64,000 bases of DNA from Zoogloeaceae bacterium G21618-S1 (GCA_027214125.1 JAPWHF010000009.1:124001-188000); one strand, 5' to 3'. Numbered from the stretch's first letter, positions 51,174 through 61,542 are shown. The notes: generated from the sequence alone by a model not told the origin. Program-made: numbers and translations.

Positions 51174-52377
51174 TACGGGCCAGCCTCCGCTTGATGTTTG
51201 CCTGCACCACGAAATGGTCGATCAGAGGCGCGCACAGGTTACCGAACAGAATGGCCAGCATCATGCCCTCCGGGAAGGCCGGATTGACCACACGGATCAT
51301 CACGGCCATGCCACCTATGACGGCGCCGAAGATCCACTTGCCAGTATTGGTCATGGACGCCGACACTGGGTCGGTGGCCATGAACATCATGCCGAAGGCA
51401 AAACCGCCGAGCACCAGATGCCAGTACCACGGCATGGCCAGCATCGGGTTGGTGTCGGAGCCGATGGCATTGAACAGCAGACTGACCCCGATCATGCCCA
51501 GCATCACGCCCGCGACGATCCGCCAGGCAGCAATACGCATGATTAACAGCACAATGCCGCCAATCAAAATAGCGAGCGTGCTGGTTTCACCGACCGAGCC
51601 CTGCATGAATCCGAGGAAGGCGTCCGTCCAGGTCAGGCCGGCCATCATGATCGCGTCCACTCCACCGGCTGCGCCGTTGGCCAGGGCGGTTGCGCTGGTA
51701 AAGCCGTCAATCGATGTCCACACCGCATCACCAGACAACTGTGCCGGGTAGGCGAAGAACAGGAAAGCACGCCCGGCCAGCGCCGGGTTGAGGAAGTTCT
51801 TGCCCGTGCCGCCGAACACTTCTTTGCCAATGACCACGCCGAAGCTGATACCCAGTGCGACCTGCCACAGGGGAATCGATGGCGGCAGGATCAGCGCGAA
51901 CAACACACCAGTGACGAAGAAGCCTTCGTTCACCTCATGCCGGCGAATGGTGGCGAACAGCACCTCCCAGAAACCGCCGACCACAAAGGTCACCAGATAA
52001 ATGGGCAAAAAATATGCAGCACCATGAATGAAGTTATCCCAGACGCTGCCTGGATCGAAGCCGGCAAGCGACTGAATCAAGCCGATGCGCCAGCCTTCCT
52101 GAAGCGCCAGCAGCTCGGCGTTCGCGGCCAACGCCGTATTGGCTTGAAAACCGACGTTCCACATACCGAAGAACATGGCCGGAAAGGTACACAACCAGAC
52201 CGTGATCATCATCCGCTTGAGATCCAGGCCATCCCGGACATGCGATGTCGTTCGAGTCACGCTGCCGGGGCGGTAGAAGAAAGTGTCGGCCGCTTCAAAC
52301 AACGCGTACCACTTCTCGTACTTGCCACCCTTCTCGAAATGATGCTCGATCGAATCGAGGTATTGACGAAGCCCCAT
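51166..52377 (-). CDS. nqrB: Na+-NQR subunit B
   Basis: A 403-residue membrane subunit that carries FMN on Thr and riboflavin and forms the sodium channel. About ten helices are visible. The flavin motif lies at [12 protein letters not shown], and [22 protein letters not shown] and [15 protein letters not shown] are typical of NqrB/RnfD. It starts two bases after the nqrA stop. Confidence 0.95.
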   Translation of the reverse strand: MGLRQYLDSIEHHFEKGGKYEKWYALFEAADTFFYRPGSVTRTTSHVRDGLDLKRMMITVWLCTFPAMFFGMWNVGFQANTALAANAELLALQEGWRIGLIQSLAGFDPGSVWDNFIHGAAYFLPIYLVTFVVGGFWEVLFATIRRHEVNEGFFVTGVLFALILPPSIPLWQVALGISFGVVIGKEVFGGTGKNFLNPALAGRAFLFFAYPAQLSGDAVWTSIDGFTSATALANGAAGGVDAIMMAGLTWTDAFLGFMQGSVGETSTLAILIGGIVLLIMRIAAWRIVAGVMLGMIGVSLLFNAIGSDTNPMLAMPWYWHLVLGGFAFGMMFMATDPVSASMTNTGKWIFGAVIGGMAVMIRVVNPAFPEGMMLAILFGNLCAPLIDHFVVQANIKRRLARNV

Positions 52378-52379
52378 AA

Positions 52380-53732
52380 TCAGCCTTCCTTCTCGATGCG
52401 GGCCAGGATATCCCTGAGGATAGGGCCGTATTCATATTTACCGGCACAGACATACGTACACAGCGCCAGATCGTCTTCGTCCAGTTCCAGCGCACCGAGC
52501 TTTTGCGCCATTTCGGTATCTCCGACCACCAGATACCGCAGCAACTGCGTTGGCAGGATGTCCAGCGGCATGACCAGCTCGTAGTTGCCCACCGGCACCA
52601 TCGCCCGCGGGCTCCCGTTGGTGGTGGTGGTCATATCCAGGCGTTTTTCGCCCAGCAGCTTGGAGATGAAGATATTGAGCACCGAGTGCTTGTTCACGCC
52701 TGCCCGCATGAAGTGCATGAACTCGCGGTCGTTACCTTCTTTCAGGCAGGACACCTGCTGGTGATAGGGGCCGAGGTAGGCCAGCGCATCGCGCCCGGTA
52801 CGCCCGCCGAACACCGAACCGGAGATCAGGCGATTCTTGCCCGGGTTCAACTGACCTTCGGTCAATTCGACCAGACTGGCGCCCTGACGGGTACGGACCA
52901 GACGCGGCTGTTTGACGACCGGCCCAGCCAGCGACACCACCCGCGCCACATCAAGTTGGCCGGTGGTAAACAGTTTGCCGATCGCAATCACATCCTGCGC
53001 ACCGACATGCCACACCGTGCGGTTTTCGCTCACCGGCGACAGGAAATGGATATGTGTACCAGGCAAACCCGCCGGATGCGGCCCTTCAAAATCAGCGCGC
53101 TGAATCTGCCCTGCGCCATCGGGCAGCGCGATCTTGGCAGCGGGCGCCGCGCACACCCAGACCTTGCCCTCGGTCAGACGGGAGAGCACCGTCAAGCCGT
53201 TCTGGAAGTCGTCCGGATGCTGAGCAATCAATAAAGACACATCCGCCGCCAGCGGATGCGTATCCATCGCGGTAACAAGAATGGCGCTCGGTCGCGTCAG
53301 AGGATCGGGCACCTTGCTGAACGGCCGGGTCCGCAGACTGGTCCACAGGCCCGATGCACAAAGTTGTTCGACTACGCGGTCCACACCCAGGGTAGCCAGC
53401 GTCGCCACGTCGTGGGCGTCGAAGGTAACAGTCTCCTCCACCGCATCCACCCGGATCACGATCGACAACAAGGCGCGACGTGCGCCTCGATGAATCGCGA
53501 CGATCTCACCGCCGCCGGGTGCGGTGTAACAGACGCCGGGTAATTTCTTATGCTCAAACAACGCTTGGCCGCGCTTGACGCGATCCCCCTCGGCGACTCG
53601 CATGGTCGCTTTCAAATCGTTGTAATCAACACCAACGACCGCGACATGCTGCACCGGCGCCGCATCATGGATGCGCTGCTCCGGCACCCCGCTGATGGGT
53701 AGATCCAAGCCTTTCTGTAGCCTGAAATGCAT
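52380..53732 (-). CDS. nqrA: Na+-NQR subunit A
   Basis: A 450-residue peripheral subunit at the cytosolic face, related to RnfC, near the quinone site. The start [17 protein letters not shown] is the family N-terminus. [18 protein letters not shown] forms the barrel-sandwich hybrid, and [21 protein letters not shown] and the C-terminal region follow. There are no Fe-S cysteine motifs, as expected for NqrA. It opens the nqrABCDEF-nqrM-CBS operon. The ribosome binding site is weak (AGGCA). Confidence 0.95.
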   Translation of the reverse strand: MHFRLQKGLDLPISGVPEQRIHDAAPVQHVAVVGVDYNDLKATMRVAEGDRVKRGQALFEHKKLPGVCYTAPGGGEIVAIHRGARRALLSIVIRVDAVEETVTFDAHDVATLATLGVDRVVEQLCASGLWTSLRTRPFSKVPDPLTRPSAILVTAMDTHPLAADVSLLIAQHPDDFQNGLTVLSRLTEGKVWVCAAPAAKIALPDGAGQIQRADFEGPHPAGLPGTHIHFLSPVSENRTVWHVGAQDVIAIGKLFTTGQLDVARVVSLAGPVVKQPRLVRTRQGASLVELTEGQLNPGKNRLISGSVFGGRTGRDALAYLGPYHQQVSCLKEGNDREFMHFMRAGVNKHSVLNIFISKLLGEKRLDMTTTTNGSPRAMVPVGNYELVMPLDILPTQLLRYLVVGDTEMAQKLGALELDEDDLALCTYVCAGKYEYGPILRDILARIEKEG

Positions 53733-54375
53733 GAAAACGTGCCTATCAATAGAGAGTGAGCAACAGAGCCACGCCATCCCGTCGTGGGACACCGCAACCC
53801 CAGAGCAAAACGCCACGATGTTACCGATTGAAACGCTCTGCTTCCAGTCTTATACAAAAACATTGCTGAATCGACCGTTCGGTCCATATTTTGCCAAGCA
53901 CCGATCTCGTTTTTCTTGATCAACGACAATGTGTATTACCAAACGGGATAGTTACAACTTCGCCACGTTCGCTCACACCGGCCGGAGAGCACGGCAGCCA
54001 GGTGTGTGAATTTTTTCACGCTGACGGATTCGCCGACGAACGGCGAAAACGCAATGTCACTCTGATTCTGCTCGCATCCAGACGCATCCAAACAATGCCG
54101 CCTGCCCCTCAAAAAAAACGCGATGCCCAGCAACCACGCCGCTTTCGCCCGTTCCGGGTAGCAACAAGTTCAAGGGCAAGCCATGTGCCAGACACGACAA
54201 ACCCTGTATAGATATTCAAAAAAACTATCGATATAGTGAAAAAAAATGCTTGTGTGGTTTCCGCGGAGTTTCCTATACTCCAACTAACGTATGACCAAAG
54301 TAGTAAATCGAACTCTTTTTTAAGAACCCGGTCATACCCCTACAAAATACGCAATATTGATGGAGAGCAAAGATC
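53733..54375. other. 640 bp divergent regulatory region between nqrA and a small XRE gene
   Basis: No protein-coding gene is supported. On the nqr side (minus strand) a TATAAG box lies at 53849-53854, and GACCG-TT-CGGTC dyad symmetry at 53873-53884 falls where a -35 element would be. On the other side TTGTGT (54250) and TATACT (54274) are 18 bp apart and could form a sigma70 promoter for the XRE gene. AT-rich DNA around 54200-54260 contrasts with the surrounding GC-rich sequence. Confidence 0.45.
54250..54279 (+). promoter_or_regulatory. Putative sigma70 promoter of the small XRE regulator
   Basis: TTGTGT, an 18-base spacer and TATACT stand about 97 bp before the ATG of the regulator. An AT-rich tract immediately upstream could act as an UP element. 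Read from sequence only. Confidence 0.45.
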
Positions 54376-54675
54376 ATGAAAGCCAACGACAAGATTGACG
54401 TCCGCGAAGTGCGTCGCAAGCTCGGTCTCAACCAGTCGCAATTCTGGTCGCGCATCGGCGTCACCCAGAGCGGCGGCTCGCGCTATGAAAGCGGCCGCAA
54501 CATCCCCCGCCCCGTTCAAGCCCTGCTGCGCCTGGTTCACATTGAACAGGTCGACATCGAGAAAGTACGACGTGACGACATGGAGATGGCCGACTATCTG
54601 AAGAAGTCGAACCCCGAGCTGTACAAGACGCTCAAGAAAGAAGCCCGCGCGGCACGCAAACCAAAGAAGGCTTGA
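54376..54675 (+). CDS. Small XRE-type helix-turn-helix regulator
   Basis: A 99-residue protein. Residues 8-57 form an XRE-like HTH (VREVRRKLGLNQSQFWSRIG, then VTQSGGSRYESGRNIPRPVQ). A helical basic tail (YKTLKKEARAARKPKKA) may contact DNA or RNA. Targets are unknown; it is divergent from the nqr operon and could act there, but the 640 bp spacer leaves that open. GGAGAG lies eight bases before the ATG. A terminator follows directly. Confidence 0.82.
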   Translation: MKANDKIDVREVRRKLGLNQSQFWSRIGVTQSGGSRYESGRNIPRPVQALLRLVHIEQVDIEKVRRDDMEMADYLKKSNPELYKTLKKEARAARKPKKA

Positions 54676-54693
54676 CCGGTATAGCGCCGGACA

Positions 54694-55533
54694 TCAAGGG
54701 CTGACGCGAACCGTCAGCCCTTTTGCTTTAATGCGCTCGGCAATCAGCATCAGCTCCGACTCCTCCAGCGCACTCACCCGCGCCGCCTCCGGCTGCATGG
54801 ATGCGCGCACCACGCCATACAACAGCACACCTTGGAGTGCATCACACCCCGCCGCAATGAGGGTATCCAGATAGGCAGCCAACGCCGCCTCGTTGGGTGC
54901 CTCCCCGTCCCAGGCGAACATGCAGGTCTGCACCCAGGTTGGACACAGCTCGGCGCACTTGGCCAGCGCACGCGACACCGACGCCGGGTCCAGATCCACG
55001 CCGTTGATCCGCGCGATATCCTCACGACGCCCACCGTCGACCTTGAACCACACCTCACCGCCGCCCGCCGCCAGTCGACGCAAACCCTCCTGCACCGCGC
55101 TTCGCTTGACCAAACTGCCATTGGTAATGAGCCGCGCCGGCACCGACGTCAATCCCGCCGCATCCCGGATCGCGAGCACGTCACTGACGATATCGGCAAA
55201 ACCGACCGCGCTGGTCGGCTCTCCATTGCCGGAAAACGCGATGTCCTTGATCGTTCGCAATCCCGCGGGTACGTGCTGTTCCATGTAATCGCCATTCACC
55301 AAAGCCGCAAGAAAGCTCGATAACTCCTTGCGCAACACATCCCGGTCAATCACGGGCGCCGCCCCGCGCACCAAGTTCGGCACCTGGCAATACACACAAT
55401 GCCAGTTGCACGCATTGTTCGGATTCAGGTTGATCCCGACCGACACGCCTCCCGAACGACGTGACAACACGGGATAAACATAGGTCATACCCGCAAAATC
55501 GCGGCTGTGATCCGAGACGTTCAATAGCGTCAT
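54694..55533 (-). CDS. Radical SAM protein (COG0731-like), substrate unknown
   Basis: A 279-residue radical-SAM protein. The cluster motif is CNWHCVYC at residues 42-49 (NPNNACNWHCVYCQVPN), GxIxGxxE-like IAFSGNGEPTSAVGF follows, and RLITNGSLVKR and WFKVDGG are present. The closest look is to COG0731-type proteins, some of which are linked to wyosine-like tRNA modification in archaea; in bacteria the role is unknown. It is divergent from queD across 80 bp. QueE, also a radical-SAM enzyme, works with QueD, but the motif context and length differ from QueE. AAGGA precedes the ATG. Confidence 0.8.
   Translation of the reverse strand: MTLLNVSDHSRDFAGMTYVYPVLSRRSGGVSVGINLNPNNACNWHCVYCQVPNLVRGAAPVIDRDVLRKELSSFLAALVNGDYMEQHVPAGLRTIKDIAFSGNGEPTSAVGFADIVSDVLAIRDAAGLTSVPARLITNGSLVKRSAVQEGLRRLAAGGGEVWFKVDGGRREDIARINGVDLDPASVSRALAKCAELCPTWVQTCMFAWDGEAPNEAALAAYLDTLIAAGCDALQGVLLYGVVRASMQPEAARVSALEESELMLIAERIKAKGLTVRVSP
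54698..54724. terminator. Bidirectional terminator shared by two convergent genes
   Basis: A 9 bp stem GGGCTGACG / CGTCAGCCC with loop CGAAC is followed by TTTT on the plus strand. It overlaps the last codons of the minus-strand radical-SAM gene, so for that gene the stem lies within coding sequence. Confidence 0.82.
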
Positions 55534-55592
55534 GACTGCGGTCCTTGGCTGCCGAAAAGCGCGATGGAAAGCGCCAATGATATAGAATTGCG

Positions 55593-55607
55593 CCCCTGAA
55601 CTAGGGG
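55593..55607 (+). promoter_or_regulatory. Hairpin covering the queD ribosome binding site
   Basis: CCCCT-GAACT-AGGGG forms a perfect 5 bp stem whose right arm is the Shine-Dalgarno sequence, six bases before the queD ATG. It could limit translation. It does not match the preQ1-I riboswitch consensus (no A-rich tail with the right spacing), so ligand control is not claimed. Confidence 0.35.
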
Positions 55608-55613
55608 AAACGC

Positions 55614-56069
55614 ATGCGCATCACCCGCCGACTTGAGTTCGACGCCGGCCACCGAATTCCTGACCATGCCAGCCAGTGCAAACACTTGCACGGGCATCGT
55701 TACGTCATCGAAATCACCCTCACCGGCGACATCATTCAGGCTGAAGGCAACCCCGCCAATGGCATGGTGATGGACTTCGGCGACATCAAGCGTATCGCCA
55801 AAACGCATCTGGTCGATCCATGGGATCACGCCTTCCTCGCCTACCGCGGCGACACACCGATTGTCGACTTTCTCGCCTCGCTGCCTGATCACAAGACCGT
55901 GCTGCTCGATGCCGTGCCAACCGCCGAAAACCTCGTCACTATCGCCTTCCGCATTCTCGACACCCATTACAGCGACAACTTTGGCAACCACCTCCGCCTT
56001 GAGCGTGTGCGCCTGTATGAAACGCCCAATTGCTGGGCCGACGCCACGCGCGACATGATTCAGCCCTGA
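55614..56069 (+). CDS. queD: 6-carboxy-5,6,7,8-tetrahydropterin synthase
   Basis: A 151-residue PTPS-family enzyme that converts dihydroneopterin triphosphate to 6-carboxytetrahydropterin in queuosine (preQ0) synthesis. The zinc histidines are in DAGHRI and HLHGHRY, the catalytic Cys in QCKHLHGH, and the Glu/His end in RVRLYETPNCWADA. The longer size (about 150 residues) is common in betaproteobacteria. The ribosome binding site AGGGG lies in a small hairpin. Confidence 0.94.
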   Translation: MRITRRLEFDAGHRIPDHASQCKHLHGHRYVIEITLTGDIIQAEGNPANGMVMDFGDIKRIAKTHLVDPWDHAFLAYRGDTPIVDFLASLPDHKTVLLDAVPTAENLVTIAFRILDTHYSDNFGNHLRLERVRLYETPNCWADATRDMIQP

Positions 56070-56410
56070 GCGGCGCCAGTCACCCCAGGCACTCGAACGC
56101 CCCACATCGGTGCAAAAAAAGCCGCTTGCGCCACGCAGCGGGGACAAAAACCGTCCAGCCTGCCACGTTTTCGCCCGAAATCCGCTGGCACGAAGTGTGC
56201 AATCACTCAACACCAGCTACCCGCGCAAGGCACATTGCCCACACGCCACGCGCGCTTCAAAGCAGACGCTTTCCTGCCAACACGCGGTCACGGCCGCGCA
56301 CCGCCGCCCAAGGAAGCTTGCTATGCTGGCCTGCAAAGCACCCCGGCAATACCCGAGGTTTTGCCACCCACGGTGGTGCCGCTTAATCACCCGTCTACAG
56401 GAGTATGCCT
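56070..56410. other. Non-coding spacer between queD and the transglutaminase gene
   Basis: About 340 bp with no supported gene. Short open frames read across it lack family features. No clear promoter or terminator hairpin could be singled out. Confidence 0.5.
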
Positions 56411-59400
56411 GTGTCGATTCATGTTGCCCTGAACCATGTCACCGAGTACCACTACGACCGCCCGGTCGAGCTCGGCCCGCAAGTCATTCGCCTGCGGCCC
56501 TGCGCCCATTCGCGCACACCGATCCACGCCTACAGCCTGAAAGTCACGCCCGACAATTACTTCATCAACTGGCAACAAGACCCGCAAGCCAACTGGCTCG
56601 CTCGACTGGTGTTTCCCGAGCCGACCACGCACTTTCGTGTCGAGGTCGATCTGGTCGCCGAAATGTCGGTCATCAACCCCTTCGACTTCTTCCTTGAGCC
56701 GCACGCCGAAGAAATCCCGTTTACTTATGAGGCATGGCAGCGCCACGAACTGGCGCCGTACCTGCACTGCCTGGCGCTGAACAAAGACAACGCACCCTTG
56801 TTCACCAAGTACGTTGCCGACGTCGACCTCACGCCAATTCGCAGCGTCGACTTCCTGGTCGCTATCAACACGCGCATCCAGAACGACATCAAGTACACCA
56901 TCCGCATGGAGCCTGGCGTGCAAACGCCGGAAGAAACCCTCGAGAAGCGACTCGGCTCCTGCCGCGACTCGGCCTGGCTGATGGTGCAAGTGCTACGCCA
57001 TCTCGGCCTGGCCGCCCGTTTTGTCTCGGGCTACCTGATTCAGCTCACGCCCGACGTCAAGAGCCTGGACGGCCCGCAAGGCACCGAGGTCGACTTCACC
57101 GATCTGCACGCCTGGTGCGAGATCTACCTCCCGGGCGCCGGCTGGATCGGCCTCGACCCCACCTCGGGTCTGTTCGCCGGCGAAGGGCACATTCCTCTGT
57201 CCTGCACGCCCGAGCCTTCCTCTGCTGCGCCCATCACCGGCGCCGTCACCAAGAGTGAGGTCGAGTTTTCGCACTCGATGGAAGTCACGCGGGTGCACGA
57301 AGCCCCCCGCGTCACCAAGCCCTACACCGAAGAACAGTGGACGGCCATCGAATCGCTCGGTCACCGCATCGACGAAGCCCTGGTCGCGCAAGACGTCCGC
57401 CTCACCATGGGTGGCGAGCCGACTTTTGTGTCCATCGACGACCCCGACGGCGACGAATGGAACACCGCTGCCCTCGGCCCCACCAAGCGTCTGCTGGCGG
57501 CCGAAGTCTTCCAGCACATGCGCGAAAAATACGCGCCCAAGGGGCTGACCCACTTTGGTCAGGGCAAGTGGTATCCCGGCGAGCAACTGCCGCGCTGGAG
57601 CCTGAACTGCTTCTGGCGCGAAGACGGCGAGTCGCTGTGGCACAACCCGGCCCTGCTGGCCGACGAAAAGAAAGACTACGGCGTCACCACCGAAACCACC
57701 GGCAAGTTCCTGCGCAAGGTGGCAGAGAATCTCGGACTGGCGCCAAAGCATGTCTTCCCCGTCTTCGAGGACGTCTACTATTACCTGTGGCGTGAGCGCA
57801 CCTTGCCGGTCAACGTCGACCCCTTCGACGCCCGCCTGAAAGATCCGCTCGAGCGCGAGCGCCTGCGCAAGGTGTTCGACAAAGGCCTCGATGCCGAGAT
57901 TGGCCATGTGTTGCCGATCGACAAGAACGCCGCCGAACAATGGACCAGCAGCGACTGGTACATGCGCACCGGCCGCTGCCATCTGGTGCCCGGCGACTCG
58001 CCCATCGGCTATCGCTTGCCGATCGACTCACAACCCTGGGTCAAGGAAAGCAACTACCCGCACGTCCTGCCGCCCGACCCGATGCAACCCGTCGCCCCGC
58101 TGCCCGCACGCGCGCACATCGCCGCACAACTGAGTCGTAGACGCGAGGCATCCGCGGCCGCCCACCTGACCGATGCCCAGCCGCTTGCCAGCGCGGCGCC
58201 CGCCCACGGCGAATCGGCCGACGACATCTCCCGCCTGGCCATGTGCGCCGAACCGCGCGACGGCCGGCTGTATGTCTTCATGCCGCCGACCCGCAGCCTT
58301 GAGGGCTATGTCGAGCTGCTGGTCGCCGTTGAAGACGCCGCCGAAGCCCTGGCCCTACCGGTCATTCTCGAAGGCTACGAGCCGCCGAAAGACCCGCGCG
58401 TCACAGTGTTCCGCGTCACGCCCGACCCCGGCGTCATCGAAGTCAACGTGCACCCGGCCAAGTCCTGGGACGAGCTGGTCGAGCGCAGCGTTCACCTCTA
58501 CGAAGCGGCCCGCGTCAGCCGGCTCAGCACCGAAAAATTCATGGTCGACGGTCGCCATACCGGCACCGGCGGCGGCAACCACTTCGTGCTTGGCGGCGCC
58601 ACACCGGCCGACTCGCCCTTCCTGCGCCGACCCGACCTGCTCGCCAGCCTGATCGCTTACTGGCACAACCACCCCAGCCTGTCCTACCTGTTCTCTGGCC
58701 TGTTCATTGGCCCGAGCAGCCAGGCGCCGCGGGTCGATGAAGCGCGCAACGACAGCCTCTACGAGCTCGAACTCGCCTTCAAGCAGATGCCCGAGGCCAG
58801 CAAGGAATCCCTGCCCTGGCAGGTGGACCGCCTGCTGCGCAACCTGCTGATCGACGTCACCGGCAACACCCACCGGGCCGAGTTCTGCATCGACAAGCTC
58901 TACTCACCCGACGGCGCCACCGGTCGCCTTGGCCTGCTGGAACTGCGTGCCTTTGAAATGCCGCCGCATGCGCAGATGAGCCTCGCCCAGCAACTGCTGC
59001 TGCGCGCCCTCGTCGCCCGCTTCTGGAAAACGCCTTATCAGCCGGATCGTCTCGCCCGCTGGGGCACCGAGCTGCACGATCGCTTCATGTTGCCGCACTT
59101 CGTCGCGCAGGATCTGAAGGATGTGATCGAAGAAACCCGCGACGCCGGCTTCCCGCTCGAGTTCGCGTGGTTCGCCCCGCACCTCGAGTTCCGTTTCCCG
59201 CGCCATGGCGATGTCACCGTCCGCGGCATGACGCTCGAAGTGCGCCACGCGCTGGAGCCCTGGCATGTCATGGGCGAAGAAGGCGCCGCTGGCGGCGCGG
59301 TGCGCTATGTCGACTCGTCGGTCGAGCGACTCCAGGTCAAGCTCACAGGCATGGCGCCGGATCGCTACCGCCTCACCTGCAATGGCGAAACCGTGCCGCT

Positions 59401-59734
59401 GCAAAACACCGGCACCGTCGGCGAGTTCGTGGCCGGCGTCCGCTACCGCGCCTGGCAGCCGCCACACTGCTTGCATCCGCTGATTCCGGTGCATGCGCCG
59501 CTGGTGTTCGACCTGGTGGACACCTGGACGCAGCGCTCGCTTGGGGGCTGCCAATACCATGTAACACACCCGGGCGGGCGCAGTTTTGACACCTTCCCGG
59601 TCAACGCGTTTGAAGCCGAAAGCCGCCGGCTCGCACGCTTCTTCGCCTTTGGTCACACCCCCGGCAAGATCAACCCGCCGCCGGTAAACACCAATCCGGA
59701 GTTCCCCTTCACCCTCGATCTGCGCCGCAGCTAA
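56411..59734 (+). CDS. Large transglutaminase-like protein with DUF2126 domain
   Basis: A 1,107-residue protein. The N-terminal part (about 1-270) is a bacterial transglutaminase-like module with N-terminal beta domain (HVALNHVTEYHYDRPV) and the triad Cys184 (LGSCRDSAWL), His233 (DLHAWCEIYLPG), Asp249 (GLDPTS). The remaining 800 residues are DUF2126 (LTMGGEPTFVSIDD, GKWYPGEQLPRWSLNCFWR, TGGGNHFVLGGATPADSPFL). It is a conserved protein of unknown reaction, possibly peptide amidase, ligase or protease; it is often next to alpha-E and circularly permuted ATP-grasp genes, which are absent here. GTG at 56411 is preferred because AGGAG then has seven-base spacing; ATG at 56405 is the alternative. 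Confidence 0.9.
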   Translation: MSIHVALNHVTEYHYDRPVELGPQVIRLRPCAHSRTPIHAYSLKVTPDNYFINWQQDPQANWLARLVFPEPTTHFRVEVDLVAEMSVINPFDFFLEPHAEEIPFTYEAWQRHELAPYLHCLALNKDNAPLFTKYVADVDLTPIRSVDFLVAINTRIQNDIKYTIRMEPGVQTPEETLEKRLGSCRDSAWLMVQVLRHLGLAARFVSGYLIQLTPDVKSLDGPQGTEVDFTDLHAWCEIYLPGAGWIGLDPTSGLFAGEGHIPLSCTPEPSSAAPITGAVTKSEVEFSHSMEVTRVHEAPRVTKPYTEEQWTAIESLGHRIDEALVAQDVRLTMGGEPTFVSIDDPDGDEWNTAALGPTKRLLAAEVFQHMREKYAPKGLTHFGQGKWYPGEQLPRWSLNCFWREDGESLWHNPALLADEKKDYGVTTETTGKFLRKVAENLGLAPKHVFPVFEDVYYYLWRERTLPVNVDPFDARLKDPLERERLRKVFDKGLDAEIGHVLPIDKNAAEQWTSSDWYMRTGRCHLVPGDSPIGYRLPIDSQPWVKESNYPHVLPPDPMQPVAPLPARAHIAAQLSRRREASAAAHLTDAQPLASAAPAHGESADDISRLAMCAEPRDGRLYVFMPPTRSLEGYVELLVAVEDAAEALALPVILEGYEPPKDPRVTVFRVTPDPGVIEVNVHPAKSWDELVERSVHLYEAARVSRLSTEKFMVDGRHTGTGGGNHFVLGGATPADSPFLRRPDLLASLIAYWHNHPSLSYLFSGLFIGPSSQAPRVDEARNDSLYELELAFKQMPEASKESLPWQVDRLLRNLLIDVTGNTHRAEFCIDKLYSPDGATGRLGLLELRAFEMPPHAQMSLAQQLLLRALVARFWKTPYQPDRLARWGTELHDRFMLPHFVAQDLKDVIEETRDAGFPLEFAWFAPHLEFRFPRHGDVTVRGMTLEVRHALEPWHVMGEEGAAGGAVRYVDSSVERLQVKLTGMAPDRYRLTCNGETVPLQNTGTVGEFVAGVRYRAWQPPHCLHPLIPVHAPLVFDLVDTWTQRSLGGCQYHVTHPGGRSFDTFPVNAFEAESRRLARFFAFGHTPGKINPPPVNTNPEFPFTLDLRRS

Positions 59735-59819
59735 GCCACAAAAAAACCGGACTGCGCTTTTTCAAGCCAGTCCGGGTGCGAACAGGCGCCCGAGGGCGCC
59801 AGCGAGGGAGGATCCTCAG

Positions 59820-59854
59820 GGCCTGCTCACACCATCGGTGCGCAGGCCTTTTTT
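59820..59854 (+). terminator. Terminator after the transglutaminase gene
   Basis: GGCCTGC and GCAGGCC pair around a 15-base loop, followed by six T. A second stem (ACTGG-like CCGGACTG / CAGTCCGG, 59747-59775) lies just upstream. The region serves convergent genes. Confidence 0.8.
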
Positions 59855-61542
59855 CAGGCCGTTTTGGCGTCGTTCAGCCCCAGCTCCTGCTTCATGCGCT
59901 CGCGGATCTGGAACTTCTGGATCTTGCCGGTCACCGTCATCGGGAAGCTGTCGGTAAAGCGGATGTAGGCCGGGATCTTGTAGTGGGCGATCTGCCCCTG
60001 GCAGAAGCTGCGCACCTCGTCTTCGGTCATCAGCTCGCCTTCGCGCAGGATGATCCAGGCGCACAGCGCTTCGCCGTATTTCTGGTCGGGTACGCCAACC
60101 ACCTGCACATCAACGATCTTGGGGTGGCGATAGAGGAACTCCTCAATCTCGCGCGGATAGATGTTCTCGCCGCCGCGAATGACCATGTCCTTGATACGCC
60201 CGACGATATTGCAATAGCCCTCGTCATCGATGGTGGCGATGTCACCGGTGTGCATCCAGCCGGCGGCGTCGATGGCCTCGCGCGTCTTGGCTTCGTCGCC
60301 CCAGTAACCAAGCATCACCGAATAGCCCCGGGTGCACAACTCGCCCGGCGTGCCGCGCGGCACGATGCGCCCATCGGTGTCGATGATTTTCACTTCGCAA
60401 TGCGGCTGGATGCGCCCCACCGTCGACACCCGGCGGTCGAGCGGATCGTCCCGCCCGCTCTGGAAGCTCACCGGCGAGGTCTCGGTCATGCCGTAGGCGA
60501 TGGTCACCTCGCCCATGTGCATCTTGTCGACCACGCGCTTCATCACCTCGGTCGGACACGGGCTGCCAGCCATGATGCCGGTGCGCAGCGTCGACACATC
60601 GAACTCGCCAAAGCGCGGGTGATCGAGCACGGCGATGAACATCGTCGGCACGCCGTACATGGCGGTGCAACGCTCCTCGGCCAGCGTCTCGAGCGCAGCC
60701 AGCGGCTCGAAGGCTTCGGACGGATAGACCATGGTCGCGCCATGCGTGAGGCAGCCGAGGTTGCCCATCACCATGCCAAAGCAGTGGTAGAGCGGCACCG
60801 GAATGCACAGCCGGTCGGCCTCGCTCAGGCCGATCGCCTCGCCGACGAAGAAGCCGTTGTTGAGAATGTTGTGATGCGAGAGCGTGGCGCCCTTGGGGTT
60901 GCCGGTGGTGCCGGAGGTGAACTGGATGTTGATCGGGTCATCGAACTGCAGGGTCTCGCCCAGCGCTTCCAGCGCCTGCAACTCCGGCAGGCTGGGGGCG
61001 CTCAGCAAGTCGTCGAAATTGAGCATGCCGTGGCTTTGCACCGCGCCCATGCGAATGACCATCTCCAACGCCGGCAGACGTTCGCTGCGCAGGGCGCCCG
61101 GTTGGCATGTGGCCAGTTCCGGCGCCAGATCGGTGAGCATCTCGAGATAGTCGCTACTCTTGAAGGCGGGCGACAGGATCAGCGCGCGGCAGCCGACCTT
61201 GTTGAGCGCGTATTCCAACTCGGCGCGGCGATAGGCCGGGTTGATGTTGACCAGCACCAGACCGGCCTTGGCGGTGGCGAACTGGGTCAGCGCCCATTCC
61301 AGATTGTTCTGCGACCAGATGCCGATGCGCTCGCCGGGCGTGAGGCCGAGCCGGATCAGCGAGCAGGCCAGCGCGTCGACCTTGAGTTTGAGTTCGGTGT
61401 AGCTCAGGCGCACGTTCTGATGGCGCACCACCAGCGCCTCGTGCGCAGCATAGCGCGCGCAGGCCGCATCAAAATATCGCCCGATGGTCTCGCCGATCAG
61501 AGGCTGGGCTGCGGCCCCGTGAACATAGCTGGCGTGTGTCAT
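59854..61542 (-). CDS. AMP-forming acyl-CoA synthetase (fatty-acid CoA ligase type)
   Basis: A 562-residue adenylate-forming enzyme that activates a carboxylic acid with ATP and CoA. The P-loop-like motif is [18 protein letters not shown], the acyl/adenylate motif [10 protein letters not shown], the hinge [18 protein letters not shown], and the catalytic lysine is in VTGKIQKF. It is closest in look to medium/long-chain FadD-like ligases (AcsA/FadK group); the substrate cannot be fixed. It is followed upstream by an aldehyde dehydrogenase gene in the same direction, 70 bp away, so the two could act in one aldehyde-to-acid-to-CoA route. Confidence 0.92.
   Translation of the reverse strand: MTHASYVHGAAAQPLIGETIGRYFDAACARYAAHEALVVRHQNVRLSYTELKLKVDALACSLIRLGLTPGERIGIWSQNNLEWALTQFATAKAGLVLVNINPAYRRAELEYALNKVGCRALILSPAFKSSDYLEMLTDLAPELATCQPGALRSERLPALEMVIRMGAVQSHGMLNFDDLLSAPSLPELQALEALGETLQFDDPINIQFTSGTTGNPKGATLSHHNILNNGFFVGEAIGLSEADRLCIPVPLYHCFGMVMGNLGCLTHGATMVYPSEAFEPLAALETLAEERCTAMYGVPTMFIAVLDHPRFGEFDVSTLRTGIMAGSPCPTEVMKRVVDKMHMGEVTIAYGMTETSPVSFQSGRDDPLDRRVSTVGRIQPHCEVKIIDTDGRIVPRGTPGELCTRGYSVMLGYWGDEAKTREAIDAAGWMHTGDIATIDDEGYCNIVGRIKDMVIRGGENIYPREIEEFLYRHPKIVDVQVVGVPDQKYGEALCAWIILREGELMTEDEVRSFCQGQIAHYKIPAYIRFTDSFPMTVTGKIQKFQIRERMKQELGLNDAKTA

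Noticed and set aside
53891-54211. 106-codon plus-strand open frame in the nqr-XRE spacer
   Set aside because: No ribosome binding site, no family features and atypical composition.
55534-55613. preQ1 riboswitch before queD
   Set aside because: Only a 5 bp hairpin is present; the loop and A-rich tail do not match preQ1-I, and there is no room for preQ1-II.
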